A stretch of 64,000 nt of DNA from Gracilimonas sp965227215 (GCA_965227215.1 OZ245729.1:3286001-3350000); one strand, 5' to 3'; positions 9,698 through 18,967 are shown, counted from the stretch's first letter. Notes: generated by a model from the sequence alone, not told the origin. Made by a program: numbers and translations.

Positions 9698-11248
9698 TTA
9701 TGCCTCTTTATTGCTGAACTTAAAATATCCCCAGCTGAAAAAGGTAACAACCAGGCATAGAAGAGAGAGCCAGTTTCCAAACCGGGTAAAGAAGGTTTGA
9801 GTAGTTAAATTTTCAACGGTACCTGTAAAGCCCGTGCGTACCCAATAGTCCGTTTTCTCCATAACCGCTCCGTTAGGGGCAATGATCCCTGAAATTCCGT
9901 TGTTGGCGCTGCGGGCAATCCACCGGTCAAATTCGATGGCTCTAAGCCGGGCATAAGCAAAGTGCTGATGATGCCCACTGGTATCGCCCCACCAGCCATC
10001 GTTTGTGATAATGGTTAGAAAGGAGGCATTGTTCTGTACAAAAAGCCGAATCCAGGAGGGGTATACCGAATCATAACATACCAGTCCGGGCGAACTGAAG
10101 CTATCGGTTTCAATCATATCGGGCCGGGTACCTTTTCCGAAACCGGCTATTTCTCCCCAGTTAACCCAACCGAAAACATCCAATGCAGCCAGAGTTTCTA
10201 CAAAGGGAATTCGTTCTACAATGGGTACTAAGTTACCCTTCTCATAATCAGAAATAGTGCCGTTTTCGTCCACATAAAGAGCGGCATTGAAAACATTGTA
10301 GGGCTCACCGGTTCGGAGCGTTCCTCGATAAAGAAGCTCTGTGTCTTCCGGGTAGGTTTTATAAAGCCCGGTACCGACGATAAAATTTTTATTCCAGGCT
10401 TTGGCAGAGTCGGCAATGCGTAAGGCGGTGCGGGAATCAGCATAAATAAACCCATCAATGGCATTCTCGGGCCAGATGATAAGCTCGGTTTCGGGAGTGA
10501 TGGTGCGCTCTGTGAGGGTAAACAAGCTGTCAACAACCTCTCCTAAGCCACTCATTCCCCCATAGTTCTGATAAGAATCATGATTGGGTTGAATGATGGC
10601 TACATGCGTTACATCAGTGTTATTCGACTCAGTTTCACTTTCAAAAAGAATAAAAGACCATGCCGGGAAAATCAGGAATGCACCAATAGCCATATAAGCC
10701 AGCTTTTTTTGTTTGTTTTTGAAGACCTGATAAGCCAGCGCCGAACTCAATACCACCCAAAAAGTAATGCCAAGGTGACCAGTAAAGGAGATGTACTGAA
10801 TCACTCCAATAAAATTAGACCACGCATTCCCGATCGAAAGCCAGGTCCACGACAAATCCCATTGATGATGCAAAAACTCATAGCTTACCCAGGCCGCTGT
10901 TTGAAGGAAAGCGATAAGAATGGGAGATTTCGTTTTTTGAGTAAAGAATTTAGCCAGGCACAACGGTATTGTCATCAGTACACTGTTGGCTAAGATAGCG
11001 GCAACTCCGGCGCCCAGGCTGGCCATCATCAGCCAGTAAGTGCCAATCAGGTTCCAAACTACAAAACCGGCGTAGCTGTAATAAGCCAGCTGCTTGTAGG
11101 AATCACATTTATCCGACAGATAAAACAACAGGATAAATGCGGGGAAGCTTAAAAAGGAGAGGTTGACAGGAGGGAAGCTGAGCCCCAGTAAGATGCCTGC
11201 AATTATTGAAACTACCCACTTATTTTCTAACCAAACTTTTGCGTTCAT
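9698..11248 (-). CDS. lnt: apolipoprotein N-acyltransferase
   Basis: Inner-membrane enzyme that adds the third acyl chain to the N-terminal cysteine of lipoproteins. Of 516 residues, the first about 200 form membrane segments and the rest form the nitrilase-like periplasmic domain, followed by a last membrane segment. The catalytic triad is recognisable by position and context: Glu261 in LIIWPENAIDGF, Lys337 in DYEKGNLVPIVERIPF and Cys391 in GLVCYDSVYP, close to E. coli Glu267/Lys335/Cys387. Its ATG overlaps the rsmI stop by 4 bp (ATGA), so the two are translationally coupled. Several lipoproteins elsewhere in the window are potential substrates. Confidence 0.95.
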   Translation of the reverse strand: MNAKVWLENKWVVSIIAGILLGLSFPPVNLSFLSFPAFILLFYLSDKCDSYKQLAYYSYAGFVVWNLIGTYWLMMASLGAGVAAILANSVLMTIPLCLAKFFTQKTKSPILIAFLQTAAWVSYEFLHHQWDLSWTWLSIGNAWSNFIGVIQYISFTGHLGITFWVVLSSALAYQVFKNKQKKLAYMAIGAFLIFPAWSFILFESETESNNTDVTHVAIIQPNHDSYQNYGGMSGLGEVVDSLFTLTERTITPETELIIWPENAIDGFIYADSRTALRIADSAKAWNKNFIVGTGLYKTYPEDTELLYRGTLRTGEPYNVFNAALYVDENGTISDYEKGNLVPIVERIPFVETLAALDVFGWVNWGEIAGFGKGTRPDMIETDSFSSPGLVCYDSVYPSWIRLFVQNNASFLTIITNDGWWGDTSGHHQHFAYARLRAIEFDRWIARSANNGISGIIAPNGAVMEKTDYWVRTGFTGTVENLTTQTFFTRFGNWLSLLCLVVTFFSWGYFKFSNKEA

Positions 11249-11928
11249 TCCGAATATCCTTTACCTGATACAATTACTACAATTTCACCTTTAATGGAAT
11301 CACGACTTTCAAACTCTGTTTTGAGCTCACTTATTGTGCCTCGTACCACTTCTTCGAATTTTTTAGTGAGTTCACGGGCTACGGCTGCCAGTCGGTCGGC
11401 TTCAAAGTGTTCTTCCAGTTCACCCAACAGTTTCAGCAGTCGGTTTGGGCTTTCATAAATGATAATGGTGAGCTCCTCTTCTGCAAGCTGGCCTAATCTT
11501 TTTTGCCGTCCTTTTTTATGGGGAAGAAATCCTTCGAAGATGTACCGGTCGCAGGGCAATCCGCTGGCCACAACGGCCGTTGTGGCGGCATCCGGACCGG
11601 GAATCACGCTTACGGTATGGTTGCCATTTTGAGCGGCTCTCACAGCCAAAAAACCCGGATCAGAAATACCCGGCATGCCCGCATCACTGATTAGTGCTAC
11701 GTCTTGTTGAGCATCCAGAATATTCATTAAATGACCGACTTTGCGATGTTCATTGTGTTGGTGGAATGAAAACGTGGGTTTGTCAATCTGAAAACGCTGT
11801 AACAGATGCCCGGAAGTTCGGGTGTCTTCACAGGCTATATAATCCACTGATTTTAGCACCTCAACGGCACGTGGTGAAAAATCCTGCATGTTTCCAATTG
11901 GCGTAGCTACAATGTAAAGTGTGGACAC
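11245..11928 (-). CDS. rsmI: 16S rRNA (cytidine-2'-O)-methyltransferase
   Basis: SAM-dependent tetrapyrrole-methylase-fold enzyme that 2'-O-methylates C1402 of 16S rRNA. The N-terminal motif YIVATPIGNMQDFSPRAVEVL, the SDAGMPGISDPG loop near residue 80 and GPDAATTAVVASGLP near residue 115 are diagnostic. At 227 residues it lacks the small C-terminal domain of the E. coli protein (286 aa). First gene of the rsmI-lnt pair; a divergent promoter region separates it from the VOC gene. Confidence 0.94.
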   Translation of the reverse strand: MSTLYIVATPIGNMQDFSPRAVEVLKSVDYIACEDTRTSGHLLQRFQIDKPTFSFHQHNEHRKVGHLMNILDAQQDVALISDAGMPGISDPGFLAVRAAQNGNHTVSVIPGPDAATTAVVASGLPCDRYIFEGFLPHKKGRQKRLGQLAEEELTIIIYESPNRLLKLLGELEEHFEADRLAAVARELTKKFEEVVRGTISELKTEFESRDSIKGEIVVIVSGKGYSE

Positions 11929-12091
11929 AGTTTACCTCATTGATTAAAGTGCACAAATATCAAACTCCCTCACTCCAAAAACAACTGTGATGGCTGTGAT
12001 GAATAGGATGATCTATGATGTACTCGAATTTCTACAGCGAAAGGAGCGATAAACATTTGATCTCATCATTATCTTTAGTATCACAGTCTGC

Positions 12092-12122
12092 TTTGGAATT
12101 TAACAGGAGGGTTGTATGTTTG
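12092..12122 (+). promoter_or_regulatory. Bacteroidota-type promoter (TTTG-N19-TAnnTTTG)
   Basis: TTTG at 12092-12095 and TATGTTTG at 12115-12122 are separated by 19 nt. This is a full match to the -33/-7 consensus described for the Bacteroidota housekeeping sigma factor. Transcription would begin near 12129 and give a leader of about 34 nt before the VOC gene at 12163. Confidence 0.55.
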
Positions 12123-12162
12123 TGGCGAAGAAAAATGAATGTAAACGCTTATTAATACGAAT

Positions 12163-12549
12163 ATGAATTTTCAACCATCCGGATTAAATCACATCACCAT
12201 AAGAGTAAACCGTATCGATGCTTCCAAAGAATTCTATGGTGATATTCTCGGCCTGGAACTCGTAAAAACGATGGGGCAGAGCATGGCTGTGTACCGCATT
12301 GGTAAAGAAGACACTCTGGTAATTGTGGAAGCGGAAACGAGTTATGATCCGACTTCACGGGATTTTCGGGTCGATCATTTCGGCTTTTATGTGGATGAAC
12401 CCGGGCAGGTGGATGAACTGGCCAAATACTTCCGTGAGAAAGAAGTAACTATTATGAGTGGGCCTGCCAACAGAAAGAAAGGAAGATTTTTATTCGTGGC
12501 CGATCCCGATGGGAATATGATTGAGTATTTCTATGAAGAGAAAGAATGA
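12163..12549 (+). CDS. VOC family (glyoxalase-like) protein
   Basis: 128-residue vicinal-oxygen-chelate protein made of two beta-alpha-beta-beta-beta modules. Module 1 starts LNHITIRVNRIDASKEFYGDILGLEL (residues 8-33). Module 2 runs from DHFGFYVDEP (about 70) to FVADPDGNMIEYFYE. Potential metal ligands are His10, His71 and Glu near 122, the usual VOC positions. Substrate cannot be read from sequence; candidates range from glyoxalase to resistance or epimerase activities. It overlaps the next gene by 17 bp, so the pair is probably one transcript. Confidence 0.8.
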   Translation: MNFQPSGLNHITIRVNRIDASKEFYGDILGLELVKTMGQSMAVYRIGKEDTLVIVEAETSYDPTSRDFRVDHFGFYVDEPGQVDELAKYFREKEVTIMSGPANRKKGRFLFVADPDGNMIEYFYEEKE

Positions 12550-12895
12550 GATAGAGCAGGAGCTGGATCAAAAAGAGTTTGAGAATGATATTGGGCGGGA
12601 TTTAGACCATCAATACCGCAAGCTGAATATCGAAGAAAAGCTGAGGGAAGATGCCAACAAATATTTTGTTGGCATCATCTATTTCCTGACCACTATCATT
12701 TTTTTTGAAGTGTTGTGGTGGTTACTTTCCGCAATATTAGTCCCCATAACATTGGGAATACTGGAAGGATTCTTCGAGGCTATGACACCTTTTATGCATG
12801 TCGCTTTCCTGATTATGGCTATCAGCTCATCAATAACCTGGAAGTCACCTATCATTTACATCCTGAAATTAACCCCTAATGGTTGGTACGACTGA
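12533..12895 (+). CDS. small two-helix membrane protein
   Basis: Unrecognised protein of about 120 residues. A very charged N-terminal region (Glu/Lys/Asp-rich, about 40 aa) is followed by two hydrophobic stretches, about residues 46-72 and 82-106. ATG at 12533 (MKRKNEIEQ) is preferred over an upstream TTG at 12521 because it lies just before the end of the VOC gene and needs less overlap. Probably an inner-membrane protein with a cytoplasmic charged tail; function unknown. Confidence 0.65.
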   Translation: MKRKNEIEQELDQKEFENDIGRDLDHQYRKLNIEEKLREDANKYFVGIIYFLTTIIFFEVLWWLLSAILVPITLGILEGFFEAMTPFMHVAFLIMAISSSITWKSPIIYILKLTPNGWYD

Positions 12896-12898
12896 ATT

Positions 12899-13564
12899 CT
12901 ATTGTTTGAGGGAATAGGAGGTACTGAGGAGGAATAAGTGACTGATTCCACCATTACTGAATATATCCTGCGTTCGGTACTGAATACCCAATTCAAATTT
13001 TTGTTTTGAATTTAAGTTCCATCCCAAACCAACCGTAGCACGGTTTTCGGCATCTGCTTCATCTTTGTTAAAGGCAGTCATCATTTCATCCTTTAGAATA
13101 AGGTATTTCTCACCTTCAAGAGGGATATCATAACCCAACCGATAACGAAGTCTGTTTTGGTAAGAGCTGGATCGAACGCGTTGCTCCAATCGAAGTCGAT
13201 GATCCAGTTCTCGGTCTCTGAGGTCAGATACAAATTCAACCTGTTGCAGAAAGCGGTGTTCGTACTGGTAGCCGTCAACCATAGGAGTAGAGAGGCGGTA
13301 ATAATAACCGCCACCAATTTTGGAGACCCCGTCAAGCGCATAAGAAAAAGTAACCTGGGGTTCTATGTAGCGGATAGCAGTTTTGTTGTCAAAATCTCTG
13401 ATGGAGTTGAAGACCGATAGCTTGGTCTTGAAGCCAAGTCGTTCAGATGATTTCCAGGAATAAGAAAGTTCCGGATTCCAGATTAAATCTGCTTGCTGCG
13501 AAAAGGCACAAACTGGATAAAGTATGGCTACTGCCAACAGTGCCTTGAATTTTGAAAAGTTCAT
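12899..13564 (-). CDS. DUF2490 outer-membrane beta-barrel protein
   Basis: 221 residues with a clear signal peptide (cleavage near VCAFSQQ). A series of amphipathic beta strands rich in Arg/Tyr follows, for example RLGFKTKLSVF, HRLRLEQRVR and NRLRYRLGY, ending in SLKQ. This pattern matches the DUF2490 family of Bacteroidota and Proteobacteria, small barrels of unknown function. It is convergent with the preceding membrane-protein gene, with only 3 bp between stops. Confidence 0.75.
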   Translation of the reverse strand: MNFSKFKALLAVAILYPVCAFSQQADLIWNPELSYSWKSSERLGFKTKLSVFNSIRDFDNKTAIRYIEPQVTFSYALDGVSKIGGGYYYRLSTPMVDGYQYEHRFLQQVEFVSDLRDRELDHRLRLEQRVRSSSYQNRLRYRLGYDIPLEGEKYLILKDEMMTAFNKDEADAENRATVGLGWNLNSKQKFELGIQYRTQDIFSNGGISHLFLLSTSYSLKQ

Positions 13565-14171
13565 GTATTACCAAATATTATCCAGCGAACGTCTCACAAT
13601 TCACGTTCCTGAAAGAGATTTCTGTTAACAATAAACAGCAATTCAAATGAACCAAAAAGCCTAAGAGGTTAAAAGGCTGAGGCTGAATTTTGATTAATCT
13701 GAATTTCGTGTGTTGATTATTTATTCTTTCTGTGAGGGTGTTTCGTAAAGCATTGGGAGATTATCGAACCCGATTAGCTGTTCAATATCAATGAACAAGC
13801 CAATAGCATCAATTTGATGCTTTACTTTATTGTGTATCATTTCACCTTCAATTTGGCGGTAAAAATCTGCTTTTTTCTCCACTTTCCAAAATTGATTTAT
13901 CAGTGCAAAGTATAGACTTGGACGTCTTTTTTTCTTAACTGAGTACTGTCTTTACTTTTGAATTATGGTGCACAAAAGAAAAGAGAGATAGTATAAGTAT
14001 GGTCGGAGAACATAGTTTGGATGGCGGATATTATTTAATCGTATCTAGAATTAAGTTGGGTAAAAGACAGGCAGGTTAAAACTATTCTAAGAAAGTCTTC
14101 ACAAGTTACTGCATCCCGGAAACAGATCAGTTAAATTGTGATGATATCTAATTCGTAAAACAATTCATTTT
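13565..14171. other. 607-bp intergenic region, mostly unexplained
   Basis: Divergent gap between the DUF2490 gene (-) and the hydrolase gene (+). It is AT-rich and holds only a possible gene remnant on the minus strand (separate entry) and a short CTGTT/AACAG inverted repeat near 13620-13640. No RNA gene or convincing promoter was recognised. Confidence 0.5.
13721..13882 (-). pseudogene. possible gene remnant or short ORF
   Basis: A minus-strand frame is open from about 13950 down to TAA at 13721. It reads like protein: ALINQFWKVEKKADFYRQIE, then IDAIGLFIDIEQLIGF, then LPMLYETPSQKE. There is no upstream ATG. Possible starts are GTG at 13882 (53 codons) or ATG at 13840 (39 codons). The coding-like sequence continues upstream of both, so it is more likely the 3' end of a decayed gene than an intact one. 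No family recognised. Confidence 0.3.
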
Positions 14172-14873
14172 ATGCGCGAAGTTCTTATTTCCGAAAAGAC
14201 GGTATTTAATCTCGAGGTTCCCTACAAGTTGATTGAAGTCGGAGCAAAAGGAAAGAAACCCCTAATCGTATATCTGCACGGCTTCAACCAAAACATCGAG
14301 TATTTTGAAAAGAAAGCCGAACTTCTGTTAGATATTGAGGCCTTTCATTTATTTATTCAGGGGCCGTACCCCATTTATGACACATCCAGAAGGCTAAGGG
14401 TATCTCAGTGGGGCAGAGCCTGGTATTTATATGATGGCAGTCAGCAGCAGTTTATACAGTCGATGGAAAAAGCATCTGCGTTTGTACAGGATGTTATTGA
14501 TTCCGTAATGGAAGAGCTTGAAATAAGCCGTTTATGTGTGTTCGGCTATTCGATGGGTGGGTACCTTGGAGGGTATTTTGCCTTGTCGCGCTTTGATTAT
14601 GTAAATGATTTGATTGTAATTGGCGGACGCATAAAAACAGAAGCCTTTGAAGGAAAAAGAGAACAGGCCAAGCACATACATATTCTGGCTCTTCATGGAG
14701 ATAAAGATGACAGTGTTTACCCGGATCCGCAGAAGAAATGCATAGAACTTTTAAAGGAGGAAGGATTTAATGCTAAGTTTAAATTAGTAAACGCAGGACA
14801 TAAACTTGAGCAAATTTTTATGAAAGAATCAAAAGACTGGTTGAAGGATTCAGGTTACGTTGAATCAAGTTGA
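14172..14873 (+). CDS. alpha/beta hydrolase (esterase/phospholipase type)
   Basis: 233-residue serine hydrolase of the phospholipase/carboxylesterase group. The oxyanion segment VYLHGFNQN is at 34-42 and the nucleophile elbow GYSMGG has Ser127. The acid is in HGDKDDSVYP (Asp179 or Asp180) and the histidine in NAGHKL (His210). No signal peptide, so it is cytoplasmic. The natural ester substrate is unknown. Confidence 0.82.
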   Translation: MREVLISEKTVFNLEVPYKLIEVGAKGKKPLIVYLHGFNQNIEYFEKKAELLLDIEAFHLFIQGPYPIYDTSRRLRVSQWGRAWYLYDGSQQQFIQSMEKASAFVQDVIDSVMEELEISRLCVFGYSMGGYLGGYFALSRFDYVNDLIVIGGRIKTEAFEGKREQAKHIHILALHGDKDDSVYPDPQKKCIELLKEEGFNAKFKLVNAGHKLEQIFMKESKDWLKDSGYVESS

Positions 14874-14993
14874 ATTTTGTTATACTTTAGTCTCTAATGT
14901 TTGTTAAGTTATTTTAATTAACCTATTGCAAAGCAGTTCATAAATCATTACGATACCCCTGAAAAACCGCTACAAAAAACCCTGCGAAGTTAC

Positions 14994-15665
14994 ATGAATA
15001 TACTAGTAATCGAAGATGATCCATCCGTTCGCACGCTTGTAAAAGCCGTTCTGGAACATAACGGAAATTCAGTATCCACCGCTGATAACGCTACCGATGG
15101 GGAAGCCAACGCTGTAGGGAATGATTTTGATATGATCATCCTCGATTTGGGTTTGCCGGATGGAGACGGCTATGAGGTCTGTAAAAATATCCGTGACAAG
15201 AATGTAACAACACCTGTTCTGATTCTTTCCGGAGAGCAGGAAACAGATGTAAAGGTGAAATGTTTAAGGGTGGGTGCCGATGATTACCTCACCAAACCTT
15301 TTAATACCGAAGAGCTGATTGCCCGGATGGATGCCATTAAAAGGCGTACTGAATCAGGAGGGGAGCAGCAGCTTACCTGCGGCGAACTTAAAGTAGATTT
15401 ACTTAAGCGGGAGTTTTCTATAAAAAGTGAGAAAGTTCAGCTCACCAATAACGAATTCAATCTGTTGGTTTATTTCCTGAAGAACCGAAACCGTGTGATC
15501 ACCCAGGAAGAACTGGCTGAAAAAGTATGGGATATTCATTTTGATACCCAAACCAATTACATCAACGTATATATTAGTTACCTGAGAAAGAAAATTCGAG
15601 AACATTCTGAGGTGGACTACATAGAAACCATTCGTAAAAAAGGATTTGTATTCCGTTGCGAATAA
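14994..15665 (+). CDS. OmpR/PhoB-family response regulator
   Basis: 223-residue two-domain regulator. The receiver domain (1-115) has the acidic pocket EDD at 7-9, phospho-acceptor Asp51 in IILDLGLPD and Lys101 in LTKPF; the switch residue is Ser79. A winged-helix DNA-binding domain (about 125-222) carries the QLTNNEFNLL and NYINVYISYLRKKI recognition region. No histidine kinase lies beside it, so its partner must be encoded elsewhere. A strong terminator follows 20 bp downstream, so it is probably monocistronic. Confidence 0.92.
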   Translation: MNILVIEDDPSVRTLVKAVLEHNGNSVSTADNATDGEANAVGNDFDMIILDLGLPDGDGYEVCKNIRDKNVTTPVLILSGEQETDVKVKCLRVGADDYLTKPFNTEELIARMDAIKRRTESGGEQQLTCGELKVDLLKREFSIKSEKVQLTNNEFNLLVYFLKNRNRVITQEELAEKVWDIHFDTQTNYINVYISYLRKKIREHSEVDYIETIRKKGFVFRCE

Positions 15666-15685
15666 AAATTTAACTGTATTTATCA

Positions 15686-15720
15686 GCCTCGTATGCTCAT
15701 TCGCGTACGAGGCTTTTTTA
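15686..15720 (+). terminator. rho-independent terminator of the response regulator
   Basis: An 11-bp stem (GCCTCGTATGC at 15686-15696 with GCGTACGAGGC at 15703-15713, one G-U pair) encloses a 6-nt loop and is followed directly by TTTTTT. Confidence 0.92.
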
Positions 15721-15730
15721 TTTTTAGCTT

Positions 15731-16423
15731 ATGGATGAATCTACAAGGCGGGCTGTCACTGAACACCTGAAGGAATTTGCCACTGAGGCCAGATGGCAGA
15801 AAATTGAAGAAGTGGTTCAGCAACGAACCCGGCATATCAGCGTGGTAGTAGAAGATATTTACCAGCCTCACAATGCCAGCGCGGTCCTGCGAAGTTGTGA
15901 CGGGTTTGGTATTCAGGATGTACACATCATTGAAAACTCGAACACCTTTGATGCCTCCACCCAGGTTACCATTGGAGCCGATCAGTGGCTGACTTTACAT
16001 CGATACAGAGAGAAGAATACTGACAACACAGAGCTTTGTTTTAACAGGTTAAAGGAGCAGGGCTTTAAAGTGATTGCGACTTCTCCTCACGAAAACGACA
16101 CCAATCTCAATGACTTACCTCTGGATCAGAAAACAGCACTGGTATTTGGAACCGAATTGGATGGAATCAGCGAACGGGCCAAAGAAATGGCCGATGGTTT
16201 TGTTAAAATCCCCATGGCAGGCTTTAGTGAAAGCTTTAATATTTCGGTAAGTGCGGCCGTTTGCCTGTATAATGTAACCCGCCGGCTGAGAGCCTCCGAT
16301 ATAAACTGGAAGCTCTCTGATGAAGAATTGGAGGAGTTAAAGTACCGGTGGCTTAAAAAATCGATTAAAGCCGGCGAACAAATCGAAAAAGCGTTCCTCC
16401 AGGAAAAAGGCTTATCTCTCTGA
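15731..16423 (+). CDS. trmH: tRNA (guanosine-2'-O-)-methyltransferase
   Basis: 230-residue SPOUT-fold enzyme that 2'-O-methylates G18 in the tRNA D-loop. All three family motifs are present: NASAVLRSCDGFG (48-60), VFGTELDGIS (138-147) and the knot motif IPMAGFSESFNISVSAA (160-176). The C-terminal extension with basic residues is the TrmH type rather than RlmB or TrmL. Its stop lies 3 bp from the stop of the convergent M28 peptidase gene. Confidence 0.93.
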   Translation: MDESTRRAVTEHLKEFATEARWQKIEEVVQQRTRHISVVVEDIYQPHNASAVLRSCDGFGIQDVHIIENSNTFDASTQVTIGADQWLTLHRYREKNTDNTELCFNRLKEQGFKVIATSPHENDTNLNDLPLDQKTALVFGTELDGISERAKEMADGFVKIPMAGFSESFNISVSAAVCLYNVTRRLRASDINWKLSDEELEELKYRWLKKSIKAGEQIEKAFLQEKGLSL

Positions 16424-16426
16424 TAA

Positions 16427-17800
16427 TTAGCGGGGCAGTTTTTCCTTTATATCCGCAACGGCATAGGCAAAAACAGCCATGGTGGCTACACACTCGTTAA
16501 AGTCTTCTTTGTCCAGTTTGTCCATAGTATCTGCAGCTGTGTGATGATACCAGAAGTATCGGGAGCCATCCACAACCAAACCCATTCCGGGCACACCATC
16601 CCGCATAAGCGGACCTATATCTGCACCGCCTCCGCCTTTATTAACCTGTCCCGACTCTATTGGTTCTAAAGTAGAGCCTATTTCGGAGAGAATTTCATAG
16701 GCTCGTTCGCTGCCGGTAAACCCAAACCCGATGGGATCAAAAACTCCGGCATCAGATTCGATAGCCAATACGTGATTTTCCAGTGATTTCTCTTCTTCTT
16801 TTACCCAGTGGTGATATTCTTCAGCGCCTCGCAGTCCGTTTTCCTCATTGGTCCATAACACCACACGAATGGTTCGTTTGGGTTTAATGCCCAATTCATT
16901 CATTAACCGAACGGCCTCCCATGCAGCAATACAACCTCCGCCATCGTCCATCACGCCTTGGCCAACATCCCATGAATCGATATGTCCACCCATGACTATA
17001 ATTTCATCAGGGAATTCTGTTCCTTTTATCTCGGCGATTACATTTCGGGACTCAGTATCGGGCAGTGTTTCGGCTTGAATATTCAGGTTGATCTCAATCT
17101 TTTCTCCACGGTCATATAAACGCTGTATCAGCATGGCATCTTCAACGGTAATAGCCGCATGAGGAATCTTCTTGATTTCCTCATCATAGTACATGGTGCC
17201 GGTGTGTGGAGTTTGCATAGAATAAGGCCCAACTGAACGAATAATACTTGCCACTGCGCCGTGTTTGGCTGCTTCAATGGCACCGTTTACCCGATATTGG
17301 ACGGTACGCCCGTAAGACGTAAATTCAGCGTTATAAAGAACAATCTTTCCCTCTACCTGATCTTTAACTTTCTCCAGTTCGTCAAAACTTTTAACCACCA
17401 CTACTTCCGCTGATATTCCACCTTCCGGTGTGGCCACGCTGCCACCAAGACTAAGCATAGGTAAATCCTTTTTTCGGGGTGAAAGCAAGTTGGCCGACTC
17501 TTTGCCGCGTACCCAGTGTGGTACCATGACGGGCTGGGTCCACACTTTATCGAAACCATCTTCTCGCATGGTTTCCACAATCCAGTCAATAGAGTTCTCC
17601 AGGTTTTCAGAGCCACTGAATCGTGGGCCAAAAGTATCGGCCATATAGGTCAGGCGTTCCCAGGCTACATCACTGCCCATAGCTTTTTGAATAAGTTGGT
17701 GGGCATGTTCTTTATGCTGATCAGTAAGCACCGATTGTGCCTTCATAAAGGTTGGAGACAGCAGGAGTACAGATAGGAGAATGGGTAATATATATTTCAT
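16427..17800 (-). CDS. secreted M28 family metallopeptidase (carboxypeptidase Q-like)
   Basis: 457 residues with a signal peptide (about 1-22). A protease-associated (PA) domain is inserted around residues 130-230, and the M28 zinc aminopeptidase domain follows. Zinc ligands and catalytic residues visible: His273 in GGHIDSWDVG, Asp285/286 in MDDGGG, the Glu pair 319/320 in WTNEENG, Asp350 in ESDAG and a late His in WYHHTAAD. These fit plasma glutamate carboxypeptidase-like enzymes that release N-terminal or dipeptide amino acids outside the cytoplasm. It is complete with no missing ligand. Confidence 0.88.
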   Translation of the reverse strand: MKYILPILLSVLLLSPTFMKAQSVLTDQHKEHAHQLIQKAMGSDVAWERLTYMADTFGPRFSGSENLENSIDWIVETMREDGFDKVWTQPVMVPHWVRGKESANLLSPRKKDLPMLSLGGSVATPEGGISAEVVVVKSFDELEKVKDQVEGKIVLYNAEFTSYGRTVQYRVNGAIEAAKHGAVASIIRSVGPYSMQTPHTGTMYYDEEIKKIPHAAITVEDAMLIQRLYDRGEKIEINLNIQAETLPDTESRNVIAEIKGTEFPDEIIVMGGHIDSWDVGQGVMDDGGGCIAAWEAVRLMNELGIKPKRTIRVVLWTNEENGLRGAEEYHHWVKEEEKSLENHVLAIESDAGVFDPIGFGFTGSERAYEILSEIGSTLEPIESGQVNKGGGGADIGPLMRDGVPGMGLVVDGSRYFWYHHTAADTMDKLDKEDFNECVATMAVFAYAVADIKEKLPR

Positions 17801-17863
17801 GGAATTGATGGATTCATTCTTGTAAACGAATCAAAGAAAGGGAAAAGGGAGGTTCAATGCCAC

Positions 17864-17898
17864 AAAAAAAGCTCCGAATATTGATTATATGCGGGGCT
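17864..17898 (-). terminator. terminator downstream of the M23 peptidase
   Basis: Read on the minus strand, AGCCCCG (17898-17892) pairs with CGGAGCT (17876-17870), with one central mismatch and a 15-nt loop. A run of T (17870-17864) follows. It lies 11 bp past the M23 stop. Confidence 0.65.
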
Positions 17899-17908
17899 GA
17901 TAAGTAGG

Positions 17909-18883
17909 TTAGTCCAGAGAGTTTTTATTTGTCTCCGAAATCTCTTTAAACATGGCATATTCTTCCGGGGAAGTATCAGCAAAAAGATAGTAGATAGGAT
18001 CTACCGGCTCTCCTTTGAAATGAACTTCATAATGGAGGTGAGGTCCTTCAGAAAGGCCTGAATCGCCGGCCATACCAATTTGTTGGCCTCGCTCTACTTT
18101 AGTTCCGTTTTTAATGCCTTTACCCAGACCGGAGAGGTGAGCGTACAACGTTTCGAAGCCAAATCCATGGTCTACAATCACCACAAGACCGAGAGTTCCT
18201 TTACGGCCGGCAAATCGAATTTTGCCGTTTCCGGTTGTGAAAACGGGATCTCCAATATCAGCACGGAAATCTAGACCGTTATGCCGCCGGTTATACTTTA
18301 GGATAGGATGATATCGTACGCCGTAGCCACTCAGTAGAATTCCGGATGTAGGTTTAATGGCCGGGATGTGGCTCATCTTCTCCTTGTTTACGTTGTATTG
18401 GCTTTTAATCTCTTCGAAGCTCAATTTCTGAATACCAATACGCCGTTCGAGGTTATCAACTTTGGAAGCCGTCCATTTTAACAATTCGGAAGTGGATTCG
18501 TTATACACGTCAAATTCATCATAAGGATCGGAGCCACCCACACCGGCCTGTCGTTCTTCGTAGGAAATTTGATCCATCCCCAGTACGGAACGGTACATCT
18601 CATTATCCTTTTCAGCAATGGCCGTGATTTGTTCATCCAAATCAACAAGCGCATCTTTGGTACTTTCCAGCTGTTCGTAGAGGGCTTCGTTTTCTGCTTT
18701 AAGGGCAAGTTCAGCAGGGGTACCGATATAAGTAGAGAGGAGGATGATACCGATGCCGGTCAGCACCACACCGGACAAGATCCAAATAGAAAGATTATAA
18801 ACAACCTGTTCGAGGCGATTGTACTCAATAGGTACAAATTCACAATTCGTTTCGTCGTAGTAATAGTGATTTTTTATTGACAT
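17909..18883 (-). CDS. membrane-anchored M23 family murein endopeptidase
   Basis: 324 residues: a short cytoplasmic tail, one membrane helix (about 31-53), a coiled coil (about 58-95) and a C-terminal LytM/M23 domain. Zinc-site residues are intact: His201 and Asp205 in HNGLDFRAD, His249 in YAHL, and His282/His284 in GPHLHYEVHF. It is therefore expected to be an active peptidoglycan DD-endopeptidase rather than a degenerate EnvC-like activator. The architecture is that of MepM-like cell-wall hydrolases of Bacteroidota. Confidence 0.88.
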   Translation of the reverse strand: MSIKNHYYYDETNCEFVPIEYNRLEQVVYNLSIWILSGVVLTGIGIILLSTYIGTPAELALKAENEALYEQLESTKDALVDLDEQITAIAEKDNEMYRSVLGMDQISYEERQAGVGGSDPYDEFDVYNESTSELLKWTASKVDNLERRIGIQKLSFEEIKSQYNVNKEKMSHIPAIKPTSGILLSGYGVRYHPILKYNRRHNGLDFRADIGDPVFTTGNGKIRFAGRKGTLGLVVIVDHGFGFETLYAHLSGLGKGIKNGTKVERGQQIGMAGDSGLSEGPHLHYEVHFKGEPVDPIYYLFADTSPEEYAMFKEISETNKNSLD

Positions 18884-18967
18884 ATACTAACCTTGTTCCA
18901 AAAACTTGCCTAAGATAGTAACCTTCGTATCACATTCAAAGAGTAAGCGGGAACTCTAATGTTACAG

